Source: Anaerolineales bacterium | Lineage (GTDB): Bacteria > Chloroflexota > Anaerolineae > Anaerolineales > Villigracilaceae | Length of the DNA: 15,954 nucleotides | Reading direction: 5' to 3' | NCBI GenBank assembly: GCA_016789485.1 | Contig: JAEURE010000030.1 | Location: forward strand, 1-15,954 | Part shown: positions 1 through 7,040 of the stretch, one piece after another | How the letters are laid out: the number at the start of each line of letters is the position of its first letter | Position numbering within the stretch: the first letter of the stretch is position 1 | Translations under genes and position numbers: made by a program | Notes under the pieces: model-generated | What the model was told of the DNA's origin: nothing | Databases searched by the model: none | The model's input: the letters and a program-made list of their open reading frames with translations, nothing else

Positions 1-972
1 CAACTTAATGTTTCCCCCAGTCAGTTGGGATCCGCCGTTGAGAATTTTTACGATAATATTTTTCCAAACCTGGCGGGGCTCACTTCCAAAATTTCCGAAG
101 CGAAGCCATTTGTAGATTGGGCAACTTCAAAAGGCTATCGTATTGCCATAGCCACCGATCCGTTATTGCCAACCAAGGCAACATATCATCGTTTGCGTTG
201 GGCTGGGTTTGATCCTCGGCAGTTTGAGCTCGTTTCAACCTATGAATGTTTCCATTTTTCAAAAACACATCCTGCATATTATGCCGAAGTCCTTGGCCGC
301 ATGGGCTGGCCTGAGGGCCCTGTGTTGATGGTGGGAAATGACCTGGAGCGAGACATCATCCCGGCGAAAAAGCTTGGGCTGGCTGCATTTCACATTGATG
401 TAGAGTCCGCCTCCAGTTTTGGACCTGAAGCGGGGCCTCGCGGCAATTTGGCGGACCTGCGTCTGTGGCTTGAGTCCACCGATCTCTCATCCCTGATGCC
501 GTCTTTTAAATCAATTGAATCCATTCTTTCGCTGATCACTGCAACCCCTGCTGCATTAAATGGGATGTTGCACGGGCTGGACTCTGCCGCGTGGTCTCAT
601 AAGACGGCCCATGACGACTGGTCGCTGACTGAATTGATATGTCATTTGCGGGATACCGAGCGGGAGATCCATCATATGCAAATTGCGCTGTTCAAGGAAC
701 AGAGCGAGCCGTTTATCCCGCGGCCCGATACAAGCGTGTGGGCCAGCCAGCGGGATTATCTAAAAGAAGATGGCGCGCTGGCATTAAAGGAATTTAACGA
801 AGCCCGACGCGAGACGGTCAACCTTTTGAGAAGTATTGCAGTGGAAGATTGGGAGCGAAAAGCGCGCCACGCTATTTTCGGGCCGACTAATTTTCTTGAA
901 GTGATCAGTTTTTTTGCGGATCATGACCGAATGCATATTCAGCAAGCCTGGGCGGCTTTGAGAAAAATGTAA
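1..972 (+). CDS. HAD-family hydrolase fused to a DinB-like domain (5' end missing)
   Basis: The reading frame is open from base 1, so the gene begins upstream of the window; the TTG at 25 is only an internal codon. Counting from the codon at base 1, 323 residues are visible. Residues about 1-150 look like the second half of a haloacid dehalogenase fold: IATD (T52, motif II), the lysine of FSKTHP (K88, motif III) and GNDLERD (D114 and D118, motif IV). Motif I with the nucleophilic Asp must lie before the window. Residues about 165-323 resemble a DinB/DUF664 four-helix domain. The putative metal ligands are H215 in ICHLRDTE and the pair H308/H312 in DHDRMH. HAD enzymes usually cleave phosphate esters. 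DinB-like proteins are often metal-dependent thiol transferases or have no known activity. The substrate is unknown. The domain calls are fairly secure; the combined function is not. Confidence 0.75.
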   Translation, partial: QLNVSPSQLGSAVENFYDNIFPNLAGLTSKISEAKPFVDWATSKGYRIAIATDPLLPTKATYHRLRWAGFDPRQFELVSTYECFHFSKTHPAYYAEVLGRMGWPEGPVLMVGNDLERDIIPAKKLGLAAFHIDVESASSFGPEAGPRGNLADLRLWLESTDLSSLMPSFKSIESILSLITATPAALNGMLHGLDSAAWSHKTAHDDWSLTELICHLRDTEREIHHMQIALFKEQSEPFIPRPDTSVWASQRDYLKEDGALALKEFNEARRETVNLLRSIAVEDWERKARHAIFGPTNFLEVISFFADHDRMHIQQAWAALRKM

Positions 973-1013
973 TAAAACAGCGTGTCTTCACGCGTATCGC
1001 AGGGTTATAGGGT

Positions 1014-1042
1014 AATAAGGACAAGTTTGCCTTGTCCTTATT
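1014..1042 (+). terminator. Hairpin, probable terminator of the HAD-DinB gene
   Basis: A perfect 12-bp stem, AATAAGGACAAG (1014-1025) with CTTGTCCTTATT (1031-1042), closes a 5-nt loop TTTGC. It ends in TT and is followed by TGTTAT, a weak U-tract. It lies 42 bp after the stop of the HAD-DinB gene and 39 bp before fabF. A terminator is the simplest reading. An attenuator or 5' leader element of fabF is possible, because the hairpin is AT-rich and close to the next gene. Confidence 0.55.
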
Positions 1043-1081
1043 TGTTATATTGATAACAGCACTCACCTAAGGAGAACACGA

Positions 1082-2320
1082 ATGAGAAAACGTGTAGTTT
1101 TAACAGGACTGGGCTGTGTGAGCCCGGTTGGGAATAACGTGAAAGATACATGGGAAGCTTTGCTGGCGGGAAAGTCTGGCGCGGCTCCCATTACTGCTTT
1201 TGACGCCAGCGCGCATAAGACTAAATTTGCCGCCGAAGTAAAAGGGTTTGATGCAGCGGCGTTATTTGGCTCGCGTGATGCCCGCAAGATGGATCGCTTT
1301 ACTCAATTCGCTACAGCAGCGACCCTTGAGGCGCTTGAGCACGCCAACTTTAAAATTGACGAATCGAACCGCGATCGTGTGGGTATTTTGATCGGTACAG
1401 GCATTGGCGGAATTATCACTCTTTTGGAGCAATATGACGTTTTACGGGAACGTGGCCCGGAACGAGTCAGTCCGTTCCTTATTCCGATGATGATCTCGGA
1501 TAGCGCGGCTGGTAATATTGCCATCCGTGTGGGTGCGCGCGGACCTAATATGTCTCTGGCAACTGCCTGCGCTTCCGGCACAAACTCGCTTGGGGAGGCT
1601 GCGGAAATGATTCGGCGCGGCTCAGCGGATGTGATGATCGCGGGTGCATCAGAAGCGGCGATCACTGCCGTATCCATGGCGGGTATGAATGTGATGACAG
1701 CCCTTTCCACTCGTAACGATGATCCTCAAAAGGCTTCCCGCCCATTCGACAAGGATCGGGATGGCTTCTTGATGGGAGAGGGATCAGGTATTGTCATTCT
1801 CGAGTCCCTTGAACATGCTCAGGCGCGTGGAGCCAGGATTTTATGTGAGTTTAGCGGTTACGGCACAACGGACGATGCGCACCATATTTCCGCCCCTGCT
1901 GAAAATGGTGCAGGCGCTGCCATCTCCATGAGCTTGGCGCTTGAAAATGCGGGGCTTAAACCTGCCGATGTGAGTTATATTAATGCTCACGGCACATCCA
2001 CATATTTAAATGATAAAAGCGAAACTGCCGCTATCAAAACTGTGTTTGGAGAACAGGCGTATAAAACCCCCGTTTCTTCCACAAAGTCCATGACCGGTCA
2101 TTTGTTGGGAGCCTCAGGCGCCTTGGAGGGCATTATCAGCGCCCTGGCGATAGCGAACAACATTTTGCCTCCAACAATAAATTACGAAACCCCGGACCCT
2201 GTCTGTGACCTGGATTATGTCCCCAACCAACCGCGCAAGACCACGGTGAATCATGTCATGTCCAATTCCTTCGGTTTTGGCGGACATAATGCCACTCTGA
2301 TCCTAAGCCGCTATCAATAA
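1082..2320 (+). CDS. fabF: Beta-ketoacyl-ACP synthase II (FabF), first copy
   Basis: This is a condensing enzyme of cytosolic type II fatty acid synthesis. It joins malonyl-ACP to a growing acyl-ACP by decarboxylative Claisen condensation. The 412-residue length matches E. coli FabF. The catalytic set is visible and at nearly E. coli numbering: nucleophile C163 in TACASG, H303 in NAHGTST, K335 and H340 in STKSMTGH, and the glycine-rich NSFGFGGHN gate near residue 400. The ATG at 1082 is preceded by AAGGAG at 1069-1074, 7 nt away. fabH follows after 10 bp with its own ribosome site, so the two are probably co-transcribed. A second FabF lies at 14575-15819. Assignment to KAS II rather than KAS I rests on overall FabF-like motifs. 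Confidence 0.95.
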   Translation: MRKRVVLTGLGCVSPVGNNVKDTWEALLAGKSGAAPITAFDASAHKTKFAAEVKGFDAAALFGSRDARKMDRFTQFATAATLEALEHANFKIDESNRDRVGILIGTGIGGIITLLEQYDVLRERGPERVSPFLIPMMISDSAAGNIAIRVGARGPNMSLATACASGTNSLGEAAEMIRRGSADVMIAGASEAAITAVSMAGMNVMTALSTRNDDPQKASRPFDKDRDGFLMGEGSGIVILESLEHAQARGARILCEFSGYGTTDDAHHISAPAENGAGAAISMSLALENAGLKPADVSYINAHGTSTYLNDKSETAAIKTVFGEQAYKTPVSSTKSMTGHLLGASGALEGIISALAIANNILPPTINYETPDPVCDLDYVPNQPRKTTVNHVMSNSFGFGGHNATLILSRYQ

Positions 2321-2330
2321 AGGAGCAAGA

Positions 2331-3434
2331 ATGCCATTCGCGCATATTACAGGCTGGGGTATTAGCGTGCCTGAACCCGTTCTTACCAATGAAGATGTTT
2401 CCAAGATGGTGGATACCAATGATGAATGGATTCGCTCCCATACAGGCATTCACGAGCGTCACATTGCTCGTGAGAATGAATTTACTTCAACACTTGCCGT
2501 GGAAGCTGCCATTAAGGCGTTGCAGTCTGCCAACCTTGCTCCGACGGAATTGGATTTGATCATTGTTACCAGTTCCTCTCCCGAGTATATTTTCCCTGCG
2601 ACAGCCTGCCTTGTGCAGGATCAGATCGGGGCAACGAAGGCAGGCGCATTTGACTTGTCCGCAGCCTGTTCTGGTTTCATTTATGCCACCAATATGGCGG
2701 CTCAAGCCATCCGCAGCGGATCGATCAAAAACGCGCTGGTAATTGGTTCTGAAACCCTTTCCCGTTTCACCAACTGGAAGGATCGTAATACCTGCATCCT
2801 CTTCGGCGATGGCGCTGGCGCATTTGTATTACAAGCCAGCGACAAACCAGGCGGGCTACTTTCCGCTGTAATGCATTCGGACGGTTCCGGTGCCGATTCG
2901 TTGACACTGCTTGGCGGAGGCGCGCGTTATCCCGCCACAGAGACGACCATTCACGAGGGTAAGCATTTCATCCAAATGGACGGGAAAGCCGTATTCCGCT
3001 TTGCCACCCGCGTTATGGGGCAGGCGATCAAAGAATCCCTTGATCTGGCCGGGCTTAAGCTGGATGATGTTCAGTGGATCATCCCTCATCAGGCGAACTA
3101 CCGAATTATTGAGACTGCGGCAAAATTATTAAAAACGCCTCTTGAAAAATTTGTGATTAATATCGAGCGCTACGGCAACACTTCCACAGCCTCCATTCCG
3201 ATTGCCACTGTGGAAGCAGTGGAGGCCGGGCGGGTGAAACCCGGAGACAAGATTGCTTTTGTGGGTTTTGGGGCTGGGCTTACCTGGGGAGCTATGGTGG
3301 TCGAATGGACAGGTTCCATCCCTGCGAAGAAACAGGTGCACCCGGAGCAATATCGTTTATTTGCGCGCCTGCGTTCATTCGTGCGCCGTGCCCTTCGCTT
3401 CATCGAAGGTTTCTTCTCACGCAGGGAACTCTAA
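2331..3434 (+). CDS. fabH: Beta-ketoacyl-ACP synthase III (FabH) with a basic C-terminal tail
   Basis: FabH starts fatty acid synthesis by condensing an acyl-CoA primer with malonyl-ACP. The catalytic triad is C113 in SAACSG, H253 in IPHQAN and N283 in ERYGNTST. Conserved NTNDEWI-like (DTNDEWIRSHTGI, residues 28-40) and GFGAGLTWG (312-320) segments support FabH rather than another thiolase. The usual family core ends near residue 327. This protein runs to 367, adding about 40 residues rich in Arg with interspersed Phe and Leu (RLFARLRSFVRRALRF), which could form an amphipathic helix. Start ATG at 2331 follows AAGGAGC (2320-2326), just downstream of fabF. FabH sets the primer (straight or branched), but specificity cannot be read here. 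The family call is firm; the tail's role is unknown. Confidence 0.94.
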   Translation: MPFAHITGWGISVPEPVLTNEDVSKMVDTNDEWIRSHTGIHERHIARENEFTSTLAVEAAIKALQSANLAPTELDLIIVTSSSPEYIFPATACLVQDQIGATKAGAFDLSAACSGFIYATNMAAQAIRSGSIKNALVIGSETLSRFTNWKDRNTCILFGDGAGAFVLQASDKPGGLLSAVMHSDGSGADSLTLLGGGARYPATETTIHEGKHFIQMDGKAVFRFATRVMGQAIKESLDLAGLKLDDVQWIIPHQANYRIIETAAKLLKTPLEKFVINIERYGNTSTASIPIATVEAVEAGRVKPGDKIAFVGFGAGLTWGAMVVEWTGSIPAKKQVHPEQYRLFARLRSFVRRALRFIEGFFSRREL

Positions 3435-3491
3435 CCAGTTTTTCATTGAGTTGTGGTACGATTCGAATGAAATTAAATTAAGGAGTGTTCT

Positions 3492-3677
3492 ATGTTAGGT
3501 CTTCCGCGTGGTTCAGAATGGATTGTCATTCTTGTTATCGTTGTCCTGCTGTTTGGCCCAGGTCGTATTGGGAAAATCGCCGGGGAACTTGGTCGCAGCA
3601 TTAAGTCTTTTCGTGAAGGGTTGAGTGGTGGGGAAGAGGAAAAGAACGAAAAGCCCGAAGAAGAAGAAAAGAAATAA
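3492..3677 (+). CDS. tatA: Twin-arginine translocase subunit TatA/E
   Basis: TatA forms the size-variable pore of the Tat pathway, which exports folded proteins across the inner membrane. The 61-residue protein has the expected layout: a short N-terminus, one hydrophobic segment at residues about 10-20 (WIVILVIVVLLF), the FGP hinge at 21-23, an amphipathic helix (RIGKIAGELGRSIKSFREGL) and a Glu/Lys-rich disordered tail. AAGGAG at 3480-3485 sits 6 nt before the ATG. It lies 57 bp after fabH on the same strand and ends before a strong terminator, so it is either the last gene of the fab operon or a single gene. tatC is not in view. TatA and TatB are hard to separate on sequence alone; the short tail favours TatA. 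Confidence 0.88.
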   Translation: MLGLPRGSEWIVILVIVVLLFGPGRIGKIAGELGRSIKSFREGLSGGEEEKNEKPEEEEKK

Positions 3678-3690
3678 AATAGTACATAAT

Positions 3691-3722
3691 AAAGAGGCTC
3701 CCTGAGTTCAGGGAGCCTCTTT
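3691..3722. terminator. Strong bidirectional terminator between tatA and mgtC
   Basis: A perfect 14-bp GC-rich stem (3691-3704 pairing with 3709-3722; core GGCTCCCTG/CAGGGAGCC) closes a 4-nt loop. A T-rich run TTTTGTTT follows on the plus strand. The minus strand reads into TTTATTATG, a weaker U-tract. It lies between the convergent tatA (ends 3677) and mgtC (ends 3731), so it probably ends both transcripts. Confidence 0.92.
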
Positions 3723-3730
3723 TGTTTCAT

Positions 3731-4372
3731 CTAGTAGTCCAGTTCTTTCACTGCTTTATCCTTTAACATCTTCAGGACGAACTTTTCATGATTTTTTGGC
3801 GCGCCTATGGTTTTCCATGAACTGATGATGGATTTTTCAGTTTTAGTCTGGTGATGCTCAAAGACCCGCAGTTCGCATTCGTCGATTGTGCTTTGTACTC
3901 TATCCACCGTCTTGAAGTCACTGCTGTTTAAAACGATTCGATAGGAGCGGGCTTCGCGGATCTTGTCAATGCGTCTTTCAATTTGCGGAAATACAAGCAG
4001 GACCAAAAGCGTAAGGACGGTAGCGGCTAAAACAAAATATATCTGCCCCGCACCAATTCCCATGCCCAATGCCGCAGAAAGCCAGATGGTTGCGGCGGTG
4101 GTTAATCCTGCAATCCGTCCGCCATCCCGTACGATGGCACCAGCACCCAGAAAGCCGATGCCTGTCACGATATTCGCGGCAATGCGCGTTTGCGTAAAAC
4201 CCGCATCCATGCTTAAGGAAAAAATAGTGAACAGCGTTGACCCCAGCGTGATCAAAATGATCGTACGAAACCCGGCAGCTTTATCTTGATACTCCCGTTC
4301 CGCGCCGACAATGCCGCCTACCAGAACGGCGGCCCCGATCTTTATCAGGTTTTCAAGAAATAGTGGCTCCAT
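3731..4372 (-). CDS. MgtC/SapB family inner-membrane protein
   Basis: The protein has 213 residues. The N-terminal two thirds carry several hydrophobic segments (roughly residues 8-24, 38-54, 66-82, 92-108 and 110-128), and a soluble tail of about 75 residues follows. MgtC hallmarks are visible: GAEREYQDKAAGFRT (residues 23-37), where charged residues follow the first helix, and IAANIVTGIGFLGAGAI. In pathogens MgtC modulates ATP synthase and adaptation to low magnesium. In environmental bacteria the family role is uncertain, and SapB-type members are often just called putative magnesium transporters. The ATG at 4372 lies 10 bp after the yyaL stop, with AAAGG as a modest ribosome site, so it is translated from a yyaL-mgtC transcript. 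The family is secure; the function is not. Confidence 0.88.
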   Translation of the reverse strand: MEPLFLENLIKIGAAVLVGGIVGAEREYQDKAAGFRTIILITLGSTLFTIFSLSMDAGFTQTRIAANIVTGIGFLGAGAIVRDGGRIAGLTTAATIWLSAALGMGIGAGQIYFVLAATVLTLLVLLVFPQIERRIDKIREARSYRIVLNSSDFKTVDRVQSTIDECELRVFEHHQTKTEKSIISSWKTIGAPKNHEKFVLKMLKDKAVKELDY

Positions 4373-4382
4373 TTTTTACCTT

Positions 4383-6428
4383 TCAAGAATTTAATTGTTT
4401 GATGAATATTTCAATATCAGTGGCAGGCTGTTTGCACACGAACCCTTCGCAAACGTACGCAGTAGTCGTGTTGCCTATTGTTCCCCTGTTATGCAGCAGA
4501 GCAGGAGAGTCCTCCAACACAGGATGAGAAGAAGCGGCAGTTACCATGTTGGGTCTGTATTCCGCTCGAAGAACATTTAGCATTCGCTGGAAGTTTTCGT
4601 CCTGCGCTTCGCCCAAAACCGCAACCTGTTTCGTGTTTCCCGCAGCATATGCCGCAGCTGACAGCCAGTTTGCAAAACCGAGCGGATAACGCAAAGCGAA
4701 ACCTGTAATTAGCATTAAAGATTTTTCTGCAATATCGCGGTACTTTCCTTCGTCTGTGTATGCCGCCAATTTCATCAAGGCCGCGCAAGCCAGAGAATTT
4801 CCTGATGGCGTGGCATTATCCTGAACTTCCTTTGGACGGATAAGCAGTACCTCGCCATCGTGAGGAGTATCAAAAAATCCGCCCTCTGGGTCGCTAAAGC
4901 GCTCGATCATTTCATCGGCGAGTTCTTTTGCGGATATATACCATTTATTATTGAAGTCTGTCTGATACAGTTCAAGAAGACCCAAAATCAAAGCAGCGTA
5001 ATCTTCGAGGAAGGCTTTGTTTGTGGTTTTTCCATCCCGCCATGCACGGAAAAGGATGCCATTGGGTCTTAGTTCTGAAAGCAAAAACTCTGCGCTGTTC
5101 GTAGCAAGAGTGAGGTAATTGCTGGCATTAGTACTTGAACCTGCCAGAACTCGAGCCGCCTCTGCACATGCTGCGAGCATGAGCCCGTTCCACGAGGTGA
5201 GGATTTTGTCGTCTGTGCCTGGGCGGATCCGTATGGAACGGGCAGCCAAAAGCTTGGAATGAGACTCTGCCAGTTTTTCAGGTACAGCTTCCAAATTAAG
5301 TTTGAAGCGGGCGGCGAGTGCCGCATCATCCATTTCTCGATGGAGTACCGTTTTACCTTCCCAATTTCCATCGGCGATGATACCGTACGCCGCTTCGAAA
5401 AATTCCGCTCCACCCTGTAGCACATCGCGAATTTCCGCCAGTGACCAGGTATAAAACTTTCCCTCTTCGCTTTCCGAGTCTGCATCAAGAGAGGAATAAA
5501 AGCCGCCTTGTTCGTGCGTCATTTCGCGTGCAATAAAATCGAGAGTTTCTTCTACGATTCGTTTGAAGGCAGGTTCCCGTGTAACCTGCCAGACATGTAA
5601 GTATGTGCGAACAAGCAGCGCGTTATCATATGTCGTTTTTTCGAAATGCGGAACTCTCCACAAATTGTCTGTGCTATACCGCGAGAAACCGCCGCCAACC
5701 ACATCATACATGCCGCCGCGTGACATGGCTTGCAGACAGTGTTTGATTAGCAGTATGTATTCGTTGTTTTTTGTAGCGACGGAATGATGCAACAGGAATT
5801 CAAGCGCCATGGCTTGCGGAAATTTTGGCGCATCGCCCCAGCCACCATATCCCCAGTCGTAGGAGGATTGCATGGCTTTTGCAATTGCGTTCAAGTGATC
5901 GATGGTGAGCGATTCTGTGTTTTGAGTTTTGACCTTAGTTTGCAAATGGGTACTGACTTGCAATCCCGTTTTTTCAACTTCGGTGCGATCGTTTTTCCAG
6001 GCATTGGAAAGTCCGCTTAGGATATCTTTGAAAGCAGGCATGTTGAAGCGTCGCACTGGCGGGAAGTATGTGCCCGCATAGAATGGTTTCAGGTCAGGCG
6101 TGAGGAAGACTGACATGGGCCAGCCCCCTGAACCCGTCATGGCGATGACGGCTTGCATATAAATTCCATCAATGTCGGGACGTTCTTCGCGGTCCACTTT
6201 GATGTTGACAAAATGCTCGTTCATGAATTTTGCGGTTTCTTCGTCTTCAAAAGATTCATGCGCCATGACATGACACCAGTGACAAGCCGCGTACCCGATG
6301 CTAAGGAAAATGGGCTTGTCTTCGGCTTTGGCTTTATCGAGCGCTTCTTTTTCCCATGGATACCAATCCACTGGGTTGTTGGCATGTTGAAGCAGGTAAG
6401 GGGAGGTGGTTGCTGATAGTTTGTTCAT
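4383..6428 (-). CDS. yyaL: DUF255 thioredoxin-like/six-hairpin protein (YyaL family)
   Basis: At 681 residues this is the usual length of the YyaL/spermatogenesis-associated protein 20 family. Residues about 1-165 form a thioredoxin-like domain (DUF255) with the signature [15 protein letters not shown]; the redox-type cysteines are C49 and C52 in [13 protein letters not shown] (residues 17-25) and [12 protein letters not shown] are also family hallmarks. The rest matches an alpha/alpha six-hairpin barrel resembling N-acylglucosamine epimerases, with [12 protein letters not shown] and [10 protein letters not shown] segments. No signal peptide is seen, so it is cytosolic. The biochemical role is unestablished. 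There is no Shine-Dalgarno sequence before the ATG, and a TATAAT box ends 11 bp upstream of it, so the mRNA may be leaderless. It is followed directly by mgtC. Confidence 0.93.
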   Translation of the reverse strand: MNKLSATTSPYLLQHANNPVDWYPWEKEALDKAKAEDKPIFLSIGYAACHWCHVMAHESFEDEETAKFMNEHFVNIKVDREERPDIDGIYMQAVIAMTGSGGWPMSVFLTPDLKPFYAGTYFPPVRRFNMPAFKDILSGLSNAWKNDRTEVEKTGLQVSTHLQTKVKTQNTESLTIDHLNAIAKAMQSSYDWGYGGWGDAPKFPQAMALEFLLHHSVATKNNEYILLIKHCLQAMSRGGMYDVVGGGFSRYSTDNLWRVPHFEKTTYDNALLVRTYLHVWQVTREPAFKRIVEETLDFIAREMTHEQGGFYSSLDADSESEEGKFYTWSLAEIRDVLQGGAEFFEAAYGIIADGNWEGKTVLHREMDDAALAARFKLNLEAVPEKLAESHSKLLAARSIRIRPGTDDKILTSWNGLMLAACAEAARVLAGSSTNASNYLTLATNSAEFLLSELRPNGILFRAWRDGKTTNKAFLEDYAALILGLLELYQTDFNNKWYISAKELADEMIERFSDPEGGFFDTPHDGEVLLIRPKEVQDNATPSGNSLACAALMKLAAYTDEGKYRDIAEKSLMLITGFALRYPLGFANWLSAAAYAAGNTKQVAVLGEAQDENFQRMLNVLRAEYRPNMVTAASSHPVLEDSPALLHNRGTIGNTTTAYVCEGFVCKQPATDIEIFIKQLNS

Positions 6429-6439
6429 AAAGTGGGCAA

Positions 6440-6445
6440 ATTATA
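6440..6445 (-). promoter_or_regulatory. Probable -10 box of yyaL, very close to the start codon
   Basis: On the minus strand the hexamer is a perfect TATAAT. It is followed by 11 nt (TTGCCCACTTT) and then the yyaL ATG at 6428. A start point about 7 nt downstream of the box would leave a leader of about 4-5 nt. No good -35 is visible at 16-18 bp upstream. No purine-rich ribosome site lies before the ATG, which agrees with leaderless translation. Confidence 0.5.
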
Positions 6446-6457
6446 CTTTATGGGGGA

Positions 6458-6485
6458 TTAACACTTGACTGTCGGTGGTTATAAT
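6458..6485 (+). promoter_or_regulatory. Promoter of the lipoprotein gene
   Basis: TTAACA at 6458-6463 (5 of 6 consensus) is separated by 16 bp from a perfect TATAAT at 6480-6485. The predicted start near 6492 leaves a leader of about 29 nt that contains AAGGAG (6509-6514) before the ATG at 6521. It lies in the short gap divergent from yyaL. Confidence 0.65.
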
Positions 6486-6520
6486 AATGGACAAAATCAT
6501 TTAATAATAAGGAGAAAGAG

Positions 6521-6994
6521 ATGAAAAAATATGGTGCTTTGCTCGCAGTTACGGTTTTGATTTTCGCTTCCCTTGCCTGTCAGACAGTATTGGGAGGAGG
6601 AAGCGACATTGGGCAAGTTGAGAGCCCGCAGCCATTTGAGTATTCGGGAGACACCCCTGATGCCACAGCGGAAGCTACAGAGGAATCCTCTGACCCTGGT
6701 TTTTCTTTTGGCGGCGACTCTGAATTCCCCATGCCTGAGGACGCCTCGAACGTTGTCAGCGTGGCTGGAACCGTCAACTTCCAGACCAAACTTAGTCTGG
6801 AAGAGGTAATGGCTTTTTACCGCGATACCTATGGCAAACAAGGTCTCACGGAACGCGAACTCTTAACCACTGTCACAGATGGCGTTTTCAGTTTTGTGTT
6901 TGACGGTGACCCAAGTGGACAGGCGATTGTCATCCAGGGCGTCGATCTTGGTGATGGTACTGTAAACGTAAATATTTCTCTGCAAGATGTGTAG
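6521..6994 (+). CDS. Small secreted lipoprotein, function unknown
   Basis: This 157-residue protein has a lysine start (MKKYG), a hydrophobic stretch at residues 5-18 and a cysteine at position 20 in FASLAC, consistent with a signal peptidase II lipobox (Ser at -3 is less usual). An acidic, Pro/Thr/Glu-rich linker (about residues 30-70) follows, then a compact domain (about 72-157). That domain includes a helix around LSLEEVMAFYRDTYGKQGL and alternating hydrophobic strands toward the end (VFSFVFDGD, AIVIQGVDL, VNVNISL). It is presumably anchored to the outer face of the membrane. I do not recognise a named family. A good ribosome site, its own promoter and a strong terminator mark it as monocistronic. 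Confidence 0.82.
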   Translation: MKKYGALLAVTVLIFASLACQTVLGGGSDIGQVESPQPFEYSGDTPDATAEATEESSDPGFSFGGDSEFPMPEDASNVVSVAGTVNFQTKLSLEEVMAFYRDTYGKQGLTERELLTTVTDGVFSFVFDGDPSGQAIVIQGVDLGDGTVNVNISLQDV

Positions 6995-7005
6995 TTTGAT
7001 CTAGT

Positions 7006-7040
7006 AAAAGAGCCGATGCATTTTCTGCATCGGCTCTTTT
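7006..7040. terminator. Bidirectional terminator between the lipoprotein gene and pabBC
   Basis: A perfect 15-bp stem (7006-7020 pairing with 7026-7040; core AGCCGATGCA/TGCATCGGCT) closes the loop TTTTC. AAAA precedes it and TTTT ends it, so both strands have U-tracts. The last base of the stem overlaps the TAA stop codon of the convergent pabBC gene (7042-7040). Confidence 0.92.

Noticed and set aside
5069..5488. A 139-codon minus-strand ORF inside yyaL.
   Set aside because: It lies in a shifted frame of a well-supported gene; there is no sign of a frameshift in yyaL, whose motifs run through in one frame.
6465..6485. TTGACT followed by TATAAT as the lipoprotein promoter.
   Set aside because: The spacer is only 9 bp. 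TTAACA at 6458 with a 16-bp spacer is a workable alternative.
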